Shown here: piece after piece, positions 7,433-15,874 of the stretch
Position numbering within the stretch: position 1 is the first letter of the stretch
Layout: each line of letters opens with the position of its first letter
From: Spartinivicinus ruber
GTDB lineage: Bacteria; Pseudomonadota; Gammaproteobacteria; Pseudomonadales; Zooshikellaceae
DNA: 64,000 nucleotides
Direction: 5' to 3'
Assembly (NCBI RefSeq): GCF_011009015.1
Contig: NZ_CP048878.1
Span: 2,696,354-2,760,353, forward strand
The notes under the pieces: generated by a model
The model's database searches: none
What the model saw: the letters and a program-made list of their open reading frames with translations, nothing else
Told to the model about the DNA's origin: nothing
Program-made: the position numbers and the translations under genes

Positions 7433-8310
7433 AGTTGCATATTGGTTATGTTTTTTATAGATGCTTTTTTTTAATCGTAGTCATTTACTTTCTACTAACT
7501 TGTAGCGCTTTATCTATAGAAAGAGTGGTGTACCCACCTGCACCTAAGAGAGAACAAGATATTGAAGAATTACTACAAATTCTCATTGATGTATCAAAGA
7601 AAGAGTTTGGGCCTTGTAATTTGATGGCTTATGATGAGGAAGTCAACGAAGCGAAGTTTCGATATTATATCTCACATGAAATAGTATTTGATGTGATATG
7701 GAGTAGTGCCACACCCTATCTTGAAAAGCACTTGACTCCCATTTGGCAGCCTATACGAAAAGGTGTATTAGGTTACCGTATTTTCCTCATTCGTAAACAG
7801 GATCAGCCCAAGTTTTCTAGAATTAAAAGGTTAGCTGACTTAAAAAAACTCACTGTAGGCCAAGGTCGTTTTTGGAATGATGTAAAAGTATTTCAAGCAA
7901 ATGGTATTACAGTCAGAACCAGTGCAGATTATGAAAGTCTTTTTAAAATGTTGGCTAAGGGTCGGATAGACTATTTCTCAAGAGGTTTTAATGAGGCACC
8001 AGCTGAATATGATGACCGTGTAGGACGTTTGCCTAACTTACATATTGAGCAAGATATTTTGGTCTACTATCCCTGGCCTAAATTTTTCTATGTGTCTAAG
8101 AAAAAACCATTGCTAGTGAAAAGGTTGACACAAGCTTTTCAACGAATAAAAGCTAATGGTCAATATGACAAATGGTTTTGGAAACACAATAAAGAAGCAA
8201 TTAAAAGAGCTAAATTGGAGTCAAGGCGTTTATTCAGATTAAATAATCCTCTTTTTACTAAACAAGAATTACTCGATGACAAGTCTTTATGGTTTGACCC
8301 ATTTAAATAA
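7429..8310 (+). CDS. Periplasmic solute-binding protein, SBP_bac_3-like
   Basis: The 293-aa protein has an N-terminal hydrophobic signal (FFLIVVIYFLLTCSALS). Its body matches amino-acid-type binding proteins: WQPIRKGVLGYRIFLIRK, DLKKLTVGQG and ADYESLFKMLAKGRIDYFSRG. The start is GTG overlapping the upstream TGA (GTGA). No permease or ATPase gene is adjacent, so it may serve as a receptor or feed a distant transporter. It is the intact paralogue of the split gene at 9627-9867/15875-16518 and is nearly the same length (293 versus 294 aa). Confidence 0.8.
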   Translation: MKLHIGYVFYRCFFLIVVIYFLLTCSALSIERVVYPPAPKREQDIEELLQILIDVSKKEFGPCNLMAYDEEVNEAKFRYYISHEIVFDVIWSSATPYLEKHLTPIWQPIRKGVLGYRIFLIRKQDQPKFSRIKRLADLKKLTVGQGRFWNDVKVFQANGITVRTSADYESLFKMLAKGRIDYFSRGFNEAPAEYDDRVGRLPNLHIEQDILVYYPWPKFFYVSKKKPLLVKRLTQAFQRIKANGQYDKWFWKHNKEAIKRAKLESRRLFRLNNPLFTKQELLDDKSLWFDPFK

Positions 8311-8494
8311 GTATCACTATGAATGAAAGGCACTCACCGACAAACTGGTAAAGCCAGTCAAAGGATGCAGGAGCATAGATACAATCGACACAAGACGTCA
8401 TTACCAAGTTAGAAGGGTGAGAGCAAGCGACTGAAACTCTACAGAAAAATGATTTATACGACATAGATATCGCTACCATGATAGCCTGATTCAT

Positions 8495-8752
8495 ATGGTA
8501 GAGCTTGCCGGTGCAGGTACGCCTTTTATTTTGGTAGCTAGTACCGGCGAAATACTTGGTTACTGGTGTATTATCCAAGTGAACGAAAGCGGCTCTTACC
8601 AGGATAAGGAAGGTAAGTGCTGTAAGATTGAATTCAGTGTGAGCATAACCTACTATGGCGATGAGTGGGGTATGCAGCAGGTGTTAGATGCGAACCCTAG
8701 ATTGGTAATTGGGTGCTCAATTACCAGCAGGAGTAATAATAAAGCTTCCTGA
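8495..8752 (+). pseudogene. Phage P2 GpU-family tail protein, C-terminal fragment
   Basis: The 85-codon frame contains GTPFILVASTGEILGYWCII, then KCCKIEFSVSITYYGDE. This matches the C-terminal half of the P2 GpU tail-completion family (G.G...G.W.I......KIEF.L.L..YG). The upstream half of the gene is missing. The stretch 8311-8494 shows short coding-like pieces with stops but nothing identifiable. No other tail genes flank it, so this is a stray prophage fragment. Confidence 0.55.
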
Positions 8753-8808
8753 TGGAGAGAAAACACCCCAAAAGACAACAAGATTATTAGACTAATGGAT
8801 GATAAATT

Positions 8809-9330
8809 ATGGAAAAAACATCTTTAGCAAAAAATGTTATTAGTGTAGCAGCCGTGTTTTTTGTGGCTATTTTCTTAATTGGGCTTTTAAAAAATAAGCC
8901 TAACAATAAACCACAAGAAAATAATAATCAGCAAGCTCAATCTATCGAAAATAATCAGATAAAATCAGTAAAATATCCTGCTAATCTGGTGGCATTAGTA
9001 ATAAAGGAGTTAGGTAATGAAATAGAAGGTGAATTATCAATAGCTGAAAAAAATAATACCACTCTAAGGATGAGATTAACTTATCCAGATACTGATATTA
9101 AATCAGAAATAGTTGTTGCAACTGATACAGCAAAAGTTTTACAAAAAACTATACAAGTATTAATGCAAAATGGCATTAATCCCAATTTCAAAAAAGATGA
9201 TATATCAATTATGGTTTGGGGGCGTTCGCCTGTACCTGATTCACCTACTGGAGAGAAAAGAGTTAGATCTTATGGTCGAAGTTATTACAACCCATATGAA
9301 GATAAAATAGTGTGGCGACCATACACTTAA
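8809..9330 (+). CDS. Membrane-anchored hypothetical protein
   Basis: The 173-aa protein has one N-terminal transmembrane segment (residues about 9-26, VISVAAVFFVAIFLIGLL). An Asn/Gln-rich linker follows, then a periplasmic domain of about 125 residues with no recognised family. The C-terminus is Tyr/Arg-rich. It is AT-rich like its surroundings. A perfect 16-bp hairpin starts one base after the stop codon. Confidence 0.6.
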   Translation: MEKTSLAKNVISVAAVFFVAIFLIGLLKNKPNNKPQENNNQQAQSIENNQIKSVKYPANLVALVIKELGNEIEGELSIAEKNNTTLRMRLTYPDTDIKSEIVVATDTAKVLQKTIQVLMQNGINPNFKKDDISIMVWGRSPVPDSPTGEKRVRSYGRSYYNPYEDKIVWRPYT

Positions 9331-9369
9331 CTCCTTAATAAGCCACAAATTTAGTGGCTTATTAAGGAG
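9331..9369. terminator. Perfect 16-bp hairpin directly after the stop codon
   Basis: CTCCTTAATAAGCCAC (9331-9346) pairs perfectly with 9354-9369 around a 7-base loop. No T-run follows, so it may be a transcript-stabilising or bidirectional terminator hairpin, or a recombination scar. The rest of the gap to 9626 holds no identifiable feature. Confidence 0.55.
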
Positions 9370-9626
9370 GGCTCTGTTGCATAGTGTGTCAACCTACGGT
9401 AAAGACCACTAAGCGTTTATATTCTAGCACAGGGGTGAAGAAGGCTTGTTGTATAACCTTTGCAGGATAAGATGTTTGTAAGTAGTTGTGTCTATTGGAA
9501 TATTTAAAACAAGTTAAGCTCTTGAATTGTAAACATTAAATTTGAGTGTAGCAGAGGGAAAAATATAGCAATGAGGTTCAAGCTATCTTTGATAGGGAGT
9601 TAATGATTAAGGGTAGTTCATTCACA

Positions 9627-9867
9627 CTACTTATGAAGCGTTTCTTCACCTGGTCTATACCAAAGTTTTGAATAGTTAACAATAACTTTTGTTTTCTTGG
9701 TTAAAAAAGGGTTATCCAAATCAATGACAAGTCTATTTGCAATATTAGCAAGTTCAAATATTTTTTTTGTAGTTGGATGAGAATAAAAAAGCTCATTAAA
9801 AGATCCATCCTCAATTGCTTTTTGAAGGCCGACTCGTATTCTCATTGCTAACTCAGCATATTCATTG
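9627..9867 (-). pseudogene. C-terminal part of a solute-binding-protein gene split by the 6-kb element
   Basis: The frame reads NEYAELAMRIRVGLQKAIED, then GSFNELF, NPFLTKK and a terminal LWYRPGEE. This corresponds to the C-terminus of the intact paralogue at 7429-8310 (LTQAFQRIKANGQYDKWF, NPLFTKQ, SLWFDP). It continues exactly in frame from the N-terminal part at 15875-16518 once the intervening element and one copy of CTAG are removed. On its own the fragment lacks start and signal peptide, although an internal ATG at 9845 exists. Confidence 0.85.
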
Positions 9868-9871
9868 CTAG

Positions 9872-9994
9872 TGCTTCAACCAAAAAGTTCTTTCACTACT
9901 CAAGGCAACAGGTGATGCCTGTCTGCTTTGATATACAGGCTCATTCTTAGAGATACAGCATCAGTCAAGGTGAAAAAACGTTATTGTTAGACTA
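9872..9994 (+). repeat. Left terminal inverted repeat
   Basis: The outer end is TGCTTCAACC and the inner end TTAGACTA. It contains two mutually exclusive hairpins: GCCTGT at 9917-9922 can pair with ACAGG at 9908-9912 or with ACAGGC at 9935-9940. It is about 97% identical to the reverse complement of 15753-15874. Confidence 0.9.
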
Positions 9995-10182
9995 GTAGTT
10001 TGTTTCTCGCCAATACTCAGTACTACAGAAGTATCCTTTGCTACCGATTTTTTAGTAACACGCTACAACAGAAACAAATTATACAACAAGGGCACACATA
10101 AAATTATTTTAAAATATTACTGCATCCTTATAATTAAAACTACTGACACCATCTTAAAATAACTGGATTAACGCACCAAACC

Positions 10183-11178
10183 TTAATACTTATGTGATGA
10201 TAGTAGCTCTGACAGTCTTTTTCTTATAATAAGTGATACATAATCAGACTCCATATTTTTTTGATCATTTAGTGTTAATGGTACATCTGGACTAACTTCT
10301 TTTAATATAGCCTCATCCTCATAGCTAATAGCTAGGCTTAATGCCATAATATCAGAGGTTTTAACATCTACTTCTGCATCATTACGAATAACAAAACTTA
10401 CCCATAGACACGTAGTTTCATCAATAGGAGTATATGAATAAATTGTTATATTACATAAATTATTTGGCAAATATAATATCATTTTTACAGTAAACGGTAT
10501 AAACCAGTAAAATTCTCTAGAAAGATTCATTTTGGAAAAATTTTTAATATTCCATGCTTTTGCTTGTAATGAATTACCATAGTTATTTATGTCTGATTTA
10601 AAATATAAACCATTTGCTGTTTCTTGAACAATATCAGGGCGGCGAGGTATAGCACTAGCTTGATCACCTAGTTGTGTATGAACATAATGATGATGTGCAT
10701 TATCAAAATTATTTTCTATCCCTGCTAAGGGGCTACAATGCCAATTTCTATTTTCAAAATGAATCGTACGATAGTTTGTTTTAAAAAACTCTGGGATGTC
10801 AGGAATGGGCATAATTGGATTTTCAAGTGCTACCCAGACATAGTCATATAATTTTTTACAATAGTATGATTTTATTTTATAGCTAGCAGGAATTTTTTGT
10901 TCTGAGTACTGAGGTATTCTTACACACTGTCCTTGTGCATTATATTCCCACCCATGATATGGGCATTGAATATTTCCTTCAATGATATTTCCATTTGTTA
11001 GTTTTGCCCATCTGTGACAACATTTATTATCTATAGCCGCAGGTTCTTTATTCTTATCAAGCCAAATTATTATTGGTTGTTTCATTAACGTAAATGCAAA
11101 CGGCCCCTTCTCTAATTTGCTGACATGGCATATTGGGTAATAAAATTTTTTAAAAAACGGCTCTAAAGAAATTATCAT
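10183..11178 (-). CDS. Rieske [2Fe-2S] non-heme iron oxygenase, alpha subunit type
   Basis: The 331-aa protein has an N-terminal Rieske domain with C53-x-H55 and C72-x-x-H75 (CPYHGWEY). The C-terminal catalytic domain carries the mononuclear iron ligands in NNFDNAHHHYVH (D159, H162, H167). This is a single-component aromatic/heterocycle oxygenase layout; a ferredoxin reductase is needed but not encoded nearby. A GAGGG site lies 7 bp before the ATG. It sits inside the 6-kb element, divergent from the permease-ovoA unit. A role in modifying a histidine- or thiol-imidazole-derived compound is plausible from context but not shown. Confidence 0.9.
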   Translation of the reverse strand: MIISLEPFFKKFYYPICHVSKLEKGPFAFTLMKQPIIIWLDKNKEPAAIDNKCCHRWAKLTNGNIIEGNIQCPYHGWEYNAQGQCVRIPQYSEQKIPASYKIKSYYCKKLYDYVWVALENPIMPIPDIPEFFKTNYRTIHFENRNWHCSPLAGIENNFDNAHHHYVHTQLGDQASAIPRRPDIVQETANGLYFKSDINNYGNSLQAKAWNIKNFSKMNLSREFYWFIPFTVKMILYLPNNLCNITIYSYTPIDETTCLWVSFVIRNDAEVDVKTSDIMALSLAISYEDEAILKEVSPDVPLTLNDQKNMESDYVSLIIRKRLSELLSSHKY

Positions 11179-11852
11179 TTTACGCCCTCAAAACTATATA
11201 TAAAAATACTATTTCATAAAAACTATTTTAACGCCTTACTGCCATATTTCTTCAAGCGCTTTAGCTTTCTATTTCTTAAAAAATTTTTTGTAAAAATAAA
11301 TACTTTTTTATTTCTCACACACAACAATTATTTATAATAATTATATCTGATCTAGCTGCAAAAATTAGTGTAGCTAGATTTTACAAATTTTTTAACATTA
11401 TTCGTTATATAAAAATTATTTAATATACCTCGCTAATAATACTCAATGTCTTGGTAGATAGGCTGAATAAGGTTCTTTTAACAATATAAAGCTAATACTA
11501 AATAGTAAAGAACATTTAAAACAAGGAAGACATAAATACGACACTTCCTAAATGAGCCAAGATAATACAACCTATTTTCTGTTACAACAGTTATAACTAT
11601 TTTAGTATTATTTATAAACTCATTAACTATAAAGTCACTCTAAAAGAAGTTCATATCTCCAGTATTTTTTAAAACTTATTGATAGAAGAAATAGATAAAA
11701 AACAACCTATACTATAATTCCTAATGAAAGCTAAAAAACTAAAATTTATATTTCAGCAGCAGACACTTAAACAAATAATATAATTATTTATTAAATTTCA
11801 AACAAATCAACGAAATATTATTGTTTCATCTTTTAATTGAAAATAGGTAGAC
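11179..11852. other. Long AT-rich divergent regulatory region inside the element
   Basis: These 674 bp hold no convincing frame. ATCTAGCT (11350-11357) and AGCTAGAT (11372-11379) form an inverted repeat followed by T-rich sequence. The region must contain promoters for the Rieske gene and for the permease-ovoA unit. Its very high AT content differs from the chromosome to the right of 19,600. Confidence 0.4.
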
Positions 11853-12305
11853 ATGAAAATTTTAGGTCCATTAATTTACTCTTTAATTGCTGCATTTGGC
11901 AATGCTCTATTTGCTACTGGCCAAAAGAAAGCCGCCTATCTTGACAATACTTTAATATTTATTGCTGTATCAGGTTGGTTTTTTGTTATTTTAGTAACCT
12001 TGGCAGCCCCACTATTTGGATCATCCAATTATTTGGAAATAGTTAAGTCCAGTTGGCAATGGGCATTACTTAGTGGTATAGGCCTATTACTAACATGTGT
12101 AGGATTTCATTTTCTATATACGAAATATGGAGCATCAAACTATGTTTTATATGCAACATTATCAATAGTTACCACATCACTTGTTGTAGGAATTCTAATC
12201 TTCAAAGAGAGTTTTAATTTCTTTCATTGGTTAGCATGTATTTTTTCATTACTTGCTATAATTTTTTTTAGTTTGGGCAATATTTCAATCTCAGACCATT
12301 TTTAG
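11853..12305 (+). CDS. Four-helix DMT/EamA-type membrane transporter
   Basis: The 150-aa protein has four predicted transmembrane helices (residues about 5-25, 34-54, 68-92 and 98-143 in two hairpins). It includes the small-residue motif SLIAAFGNALFATGQKKAA at the N-terminus and SNYVLYATLSIVTTSLVVGI, typical of half-size drug/metabolite transporters (EamA, SMR/ArnE-like), which act as dimers. The site AGGT precedes the ATG. As the first gene of the strand that continues to ovoA, it could export or import an ovothiol-related metabolite; that is inference. Confidence 0.75.
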   Translation: MKILGPLIYSLIAAFGNALFATGQKKAAYLDNTLIFIAVSGWFFVILVTLAAPLFGSSNYLEIVKSSWQWALLSGIGLLLTCVGFHFLYTKYGASNYVLYATLSIVTTSLVVGILIFKESFNFFHWLACIFSLLAIIFFSLGNISISDHF

Positions 12306-12661
12306 AGTCTATAATGTAATGTATGCAACCATGATGATTAAAACTATTACTATATCGCTTAAAGCCACCCCAAAATAGATTAATAATGCCACAAGCAAAT
12401 TTTTTATCATTGTTATAGCATACTAGCTTTGTAGGAATTTTTGTAGCCAATGTATTTTCGATCAATGTTTCAAAAAATTATCGCTTTCCGAATAGTGTTA
12501 TATTACAACATTTGTTTATTATTTTCTTTGGTTTACTTCGAGTATCATAAAGGAAAAATTATTAAAACAACCATTCGCTGCACTCATATGAAATATAAAT
12601 GGAATTATTATTCTAGCATGATTATTTATAATTGAAATTATATACTCTAAGGGACTAGATT
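12306..12661. other. AT-rich gap between permease and ovoA
   Basis: These 356 bp show only short AT-driven frames on both strands and no recognisable gene. ovoA could have its own promoter here. No clear terminator is visible, so transcription from the permease gene may continue through. Confidence 0.35.
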
Positions 12662-14815
12662 ATGCCTTCAATACAAGCTTTAGAAACACTTGACTTGCAA
12701 AATAGCTTTATTGTAAAAAAAACGGTTACATTAAATGGAAGAAAACTTTCAGAAAAAAGAAAGGAGTTACTAAGCTATTTTCATGACACATTTTCTATTT
12801 ATGAGAGTATTTTTGAATGTTTAATAAATGAGGATGTATTTTACATCCGGCCTAATCATCTACGTCACCCATTAATTTTTTATTATGGTCATACAGCAGT
12901 TTTTTTCATCAATAAACTCAATGTTGCAGGATTAATTTCAACACGCATCGATCCCAAGTTAGAATCAATATTGGCCATTGGTGTTGATGAAATGTCGTGG
13001 GATGATCTTCATGACGAACATTATGACTGGCCAACACCTAATCAGGTCCGAGATTACAGAGAAAAAACACGTAAGCTTGTTGATCAATTTATTCGAACAA
13101 CAGATTTCTCATTACCAATAGATTGGCAAGATCCTATGTGGATAATTTTAATGGGTATTGAACATGAACGTATACATTTAGAAACGACATCCGTACTCAT
13201 TAGAGAGCTACCTATAGAATGTGTTAAACCTCATCCTATATGGAGTAATATCTGTTTAACCAGTAATGAACCTCCAATCAATGAGTTGCTTTTTGTTAAA
13301 GGTGGTCCTATCACCTTGGGAAAATCAAAAAATAATCCACTCTATGGTTGGGATAATGAATATGGTATATCTCATAACGAAGTAAAAGACTTTAAAGCTA
13401 GTAAATATCTTGTATCAAATAAAGAGTATTTTGATTTTGTTAATGACAATGGATACCACCAAGAGAAGTATTGGGATGAAGAAGGCTGGCAGTGGGTTCA
13501 ATCTCGTAATCACAAATTGCCAACTTACTGGCTCAAAGTAGGTAATAACTTTAAATACCGAACTATGCTTGACATTATCGACATGCCTTGGGATTGGCCT
13601 GTTGATGTAAATCATTATGAAGCAAAAGCGTTTTGCAATTGGAAGTCTACCGTATTAGAAAAAAATATACGTTTACCAACTGAAGCCGAATGGTATACGC
13701 TACGTAATCTAGTAGATACAGATCAACCATACTGGAATCCAGCTCCAGGAAACATTAATTTAGAGTATGAAACGTCATCATGTCCTATAAACCGACACGC
13801 TTTTGCTAATGGCTTCTATGACATAATTGGTAATGTTTGGCAATGGACTGAAACCCCTATTGATTCTTATGAAGGGTTTACAGTACACCCAGCCTACGAT
13901 GATTTTTCAACCCCTACATTTGATGGTAAACATTTTATATTTAAAGGGGGTTGTTGGATTTCAACAGGAAACTACGCGATAAAAGACTCTCGTTATGCAT
14001 TTCGTCGTCATTTTTTTCAGCATGCAGGTCTCCGTTATGTGGAAGCAGCACCAATGCCAAAACCTAATTTAAATGTTTATGAAACAGATACTACAGTTTC
14101 TCAATATATCGAATTCCATTATGGTGAATCCTATTTTAATGTTCCAAATTTTCCTGTAACTTGTGCACAATACTGTAATAAACTTACAGAAGGTATACCA
14201 ACTCGTCGTGCTCTAGATATCGGTTGTGGTGCTGGTCGTGCAAGTTTTGAGCTAGCAAAAGTCTTTGATCATGTGGATGCTGTAGATTTTTCAACACGAA
14301 TTATACAAGCACCTACTAACTTACAAAAGCATGGATGTCAACGATATACCATTCAAGAAGAAGGCGATCTCATCACCTATAAAGAGATACGTATTGATGA
14401 TTTTAACTATCAAAGTGTTAAAGATCGAGTTTCCTTTTTGCAAGGAGATGCTTGTAATCTAAACACCAAGTTTACGAGTTATGACCTCGTTTTTGCTGGA
14501 AACCTAATAGATCGGTTATATGATCCTGCTAAGTTTTTAAAGCTCATTAAAGATCGTATTTGCCCAGGAGGGCTGCTGGTCATCACATCACCATATACTT
14601 GGCTTAGTGATTTTACAAAGCGTGAATATTGGCTAGGTGGTTTCAAAGCTAGCACAGGAGAATCATACACAACATTAGATAGCTTACAGGATTATTTAAC
14701 ACCTGACTTTTACCTACTAAAAAAACCTATTGATATCCCTTTTGTTATTCGTGAGACAAAACGTAAATATCAACACTCTTTATCCGAAATATCTGTATGG
14801 AAAAAAAAGGACTAA
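12662..14815 (+). CDS. ovoA: OvoA: 5-histidylcysteine sulfoxide synthase with methyltransferase domain
   Basis: The 717-aa bifunctional enzyme performs the first step of ovothiol biosynthesis: iron-dependent, O2-dependent coupling of cysteine to C5 of histidine. Its C-terminal SAM domain methylates the imidazole. Residues about 40-190 form a DinB-like domain with the likely iron ligands H77 (GHTAVFF) and H168/H172 in EHERIHLE (HX3HXE). Residues about 215-455 are a formylglycine-generating-enzyme-like domain (GGPITLGKS, LPTEAEW, NVWQWTETPID, GGCWIS...RYAFRRHF). Residues about 500-717 are a class I methyltransferase (ALDIGCGAGRASFELAK, DAVDFS). The length is full and no frameshift is seen. A ribosome-binding site AAGGGA is present. 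The C-S lyase OvoB is not encoded in the element. Confidence 0.95.
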   Translation: MPSIQALETLDLQNSFIVKKTVTLNGRKLSEKRKELLSYFHDTFSIYESIFECLINEDVFYIRPNHLRHPLIFYYGHTAVFFINKLNVAGLISTRIDPKLESILAIGVDEMSWDDLHDEHYDWPTPNQVRDYREKTRKLVDQFIRTTDFSLPIDWQDPMWIILMGIEHERIHLETTSVLIRELPIECVKPHPIWSNICLTSNEPPINELLFVKGGPITLGKSKNNPLYGWDNEYGISHNEVKDFKASKYLVSNKEYFDFVNDNGYHQEKYWDEEGWQWVQSRNHKLPTYWLKVGNNFKYRTMLDIIDMPWDWPVDVNHYEAKAFCNWKSTVLEKNIRLPTEAEWYTLRNLVDTDQPYWNPAPGNINLEYETSSCPINRHAFANGFYDIIGNVWQWTETPIDSYEGFTVHPAYDDFSTPTFDGKHFIFKGGCWISTGNYAIKDSRYAFRRHFFQHAGLRYVEAAPMPKPNLNVYETDTTVSQYIEFHYGESYFNVPNFPVTCAQYCNKLTEGIPTRRALDIGCGAGRASFELAKVFDHVDAVDFSTRIIQAPTNLQKHGCQRYTIQEEGDLITYKEIRIDDFNYQSVKDRVSFLQGDACNLNTKFTSYDLVFAGNLIDRLYDPAKFLKLIKDRICPGGLLVITSPYTWLSDFTKREYWLGGFKASTGESYTTLDSLQDYLTPDFYLLKKPIDIPFVIRETKRKYQHSLSEISVWKKKD

Positions 14816-14820
14816 AAACC

Positions 14821-15546
14821 ATGCATGCTATTACCTCCTCATTGCAACTGGTAACACCCGGTGTACTTACTGTAGGAACAATTGAACAAGTTAAACCCAT
14901 GACTTATCGGGATAGTGATGGAAATTGGAAAGGATTAGAATTAGACATTCTAAAACTCATTGCAGAACATATGAAACTTGCAATACATTTTATAACTTTT
15001 CCTTTTGATCATATTTGGTTACGTCCCAAACAGAAAGAATGTGATATAATATCAGCCGTTCTTACTATACTCCCCGAGCGTTCAGCTGAAGGGGCAGTGT
15101 TTTCAAATCCTGTTTTTGAATTTGGTCAATCATTGCTCATTCGTGCAAATGATTCATACTATATTCATTCATTACATGACTTGGTAAATAAAAAAATTGG
15201 TGCAGTAAAAAATACGATGGGTGAAATCTACTTACGAAAGTATGCTCCTAAACATGCAGAAATTATATGTTATCAATATACTGATGATGTTCTAAACGCC
15301 CTTCAAAATAATGAAATTGATGCTTTTGCTCGTGGAGAACCGTGCAATGGATATATTGCACAACAACAGCCAGAGTTTAATATAATAGATATTAAACCGA
15401 GTCTTGAAAAAGTTGGCTTTGCAATAGCTAAAGAGAATGATAAATTACTGAATATCGTTAATAGTGAATTAAAAAATATGAGTGAAAATGGTACCTTGTC
15501 CAAATTAAGGAAATTTTGGAAAGCTTATAATATTCACTTGCTTTAA
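14821..15546 (+). CDS. SBP_bac_3-like protein without signal peptide, coupled to ovoA
   Basis: A 241-aa product starts at ATG 14821; an upstream in-frame ATG at 14797 overlaps the end of ovoA by 19 bp. It has the complete two-lobe fold of amino-acid binding proteins (GVLTVGTIEQVKPMTYRDSD, GLELDILKLIAEHM, ERSAEGAVFSNP, IGAVKNTMGEIYL, ALQNNEIDAFARG, GFAIAKEND). It begins directly with the domain, so no export signal exists with either start. It should therefore be cytoplasmic, unlike its relatives in this window. Cytoplasmic members include enzymes such as cyclohexadienyl dehydratase types or metabolite-binding partners. The tight linkage suggests it works with OvoA or its product. Confidence 0.8.
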   Translation: MHAITSSLQLVTPGVLTVGTIEQVKPMTYRDSDGNWKGLELDILKLIAEHMKLAIHFITFPFDHIWLRPKQKECDIISAVLTILPERSAEGAVFSNPVFEFGQSLLIRANDSYYIHSLHDLVNKKIGAVKNTMGEIYLRKYAPKHAEIICYQYTDDVLNALQNNEIDAFARGEPCNGYIAQQQPEFNIIDIKPSLEKVGFAIAKENDKLLNIVNSELKNMSENGTLSKLRKFWKAYNIHLL

Positions 15547-15744
15547 ATAGAGTGTGCTGTTTAATTTGACCAAAACAGAATTCCCAATGTGGATTTGAGG
15601 GTTTTGAGCTGGTAATTCTAAATCATCATAGGAAAGTCCATTTTGGAATGCCCAAGGAGATTTCATTGTATCTTTTACTCGTTGCTTGGATATTATTGCC
15701 CCTTTTGTTACTTTCGAGTGACATGTTGGGCATAACAAAGTCAT
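15505..15744 (-). pseudogene. HNH endonuclease fragment truncated at the right inverted repeat
   Basis: The frame contains TLLCPTCHSKVTKGAIISKQ, the second half of an HNH domain (LCPTCH), followed by SPWAFQNG and a short tail. The N-terminal half with the first zinc/catalytic residues is missing. The coding similarity starts 8 bp from the inner edge of the right repeat (15753), as if the repeat had been joined to the gene by recombination. Its last 15 residues or so overlap the convergent SBP-like gene and are probably not native. Confidence 0.6.
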
Positions 15745-15752
15745 ACAGCTAG

Positions 15753-15874
15753 TAGTCTAACAATAAAGTTTTTTCACCTTGACTGATGCTGTATCTCTAA
15801 GAATGAGTCTGTATATCAGAGCAGACAGGCATCACCTGTTGCCTTGAGTAGTGAAAGAACTTTTGGTTGAAGCA
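15753..15874 (-). repeat. Right terminal inverted repeat
   Basis: This is the reverse complement of the left repeat, with outer end ...GGTTGAAGCA next to CTAG (15875-15878). Relative to the left copy it has one base fewer in an A-run and three substitutions. One of these changes ACAGGC to ACAGAC and weakens the second hairpin. Confidence 0.9.

Noticed and set aside
9370-9390. GGCTCTGTTGCA resembling the end of IS6/IS26-type elements
   Set aside because: Only a dozen bases match from memory, with no partner inverted repeat or transposase nearby.
10183-11178. Assigning the Rieske oxygenase a specific substrate
   Set aside because: The iron-sulfur and iron ligands are clear, but nothing in the sequence fixes the substrate and no reductase is adjacent.
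11350-11379. ATCTAGCT/AGCTAGAT inverted repeat as a transcription terminator or operator
   Set aside because: It lies in the middle of a long divergent AT-rich gap, the loop is long for a terminator, and no gene end is near. Kept only as a remark.
12268-12635. Short frames on both strands between the permease and ovoA
   Set aside because: Low-complexity AT-driven translations without domain patterns or ribosome-binding sites.
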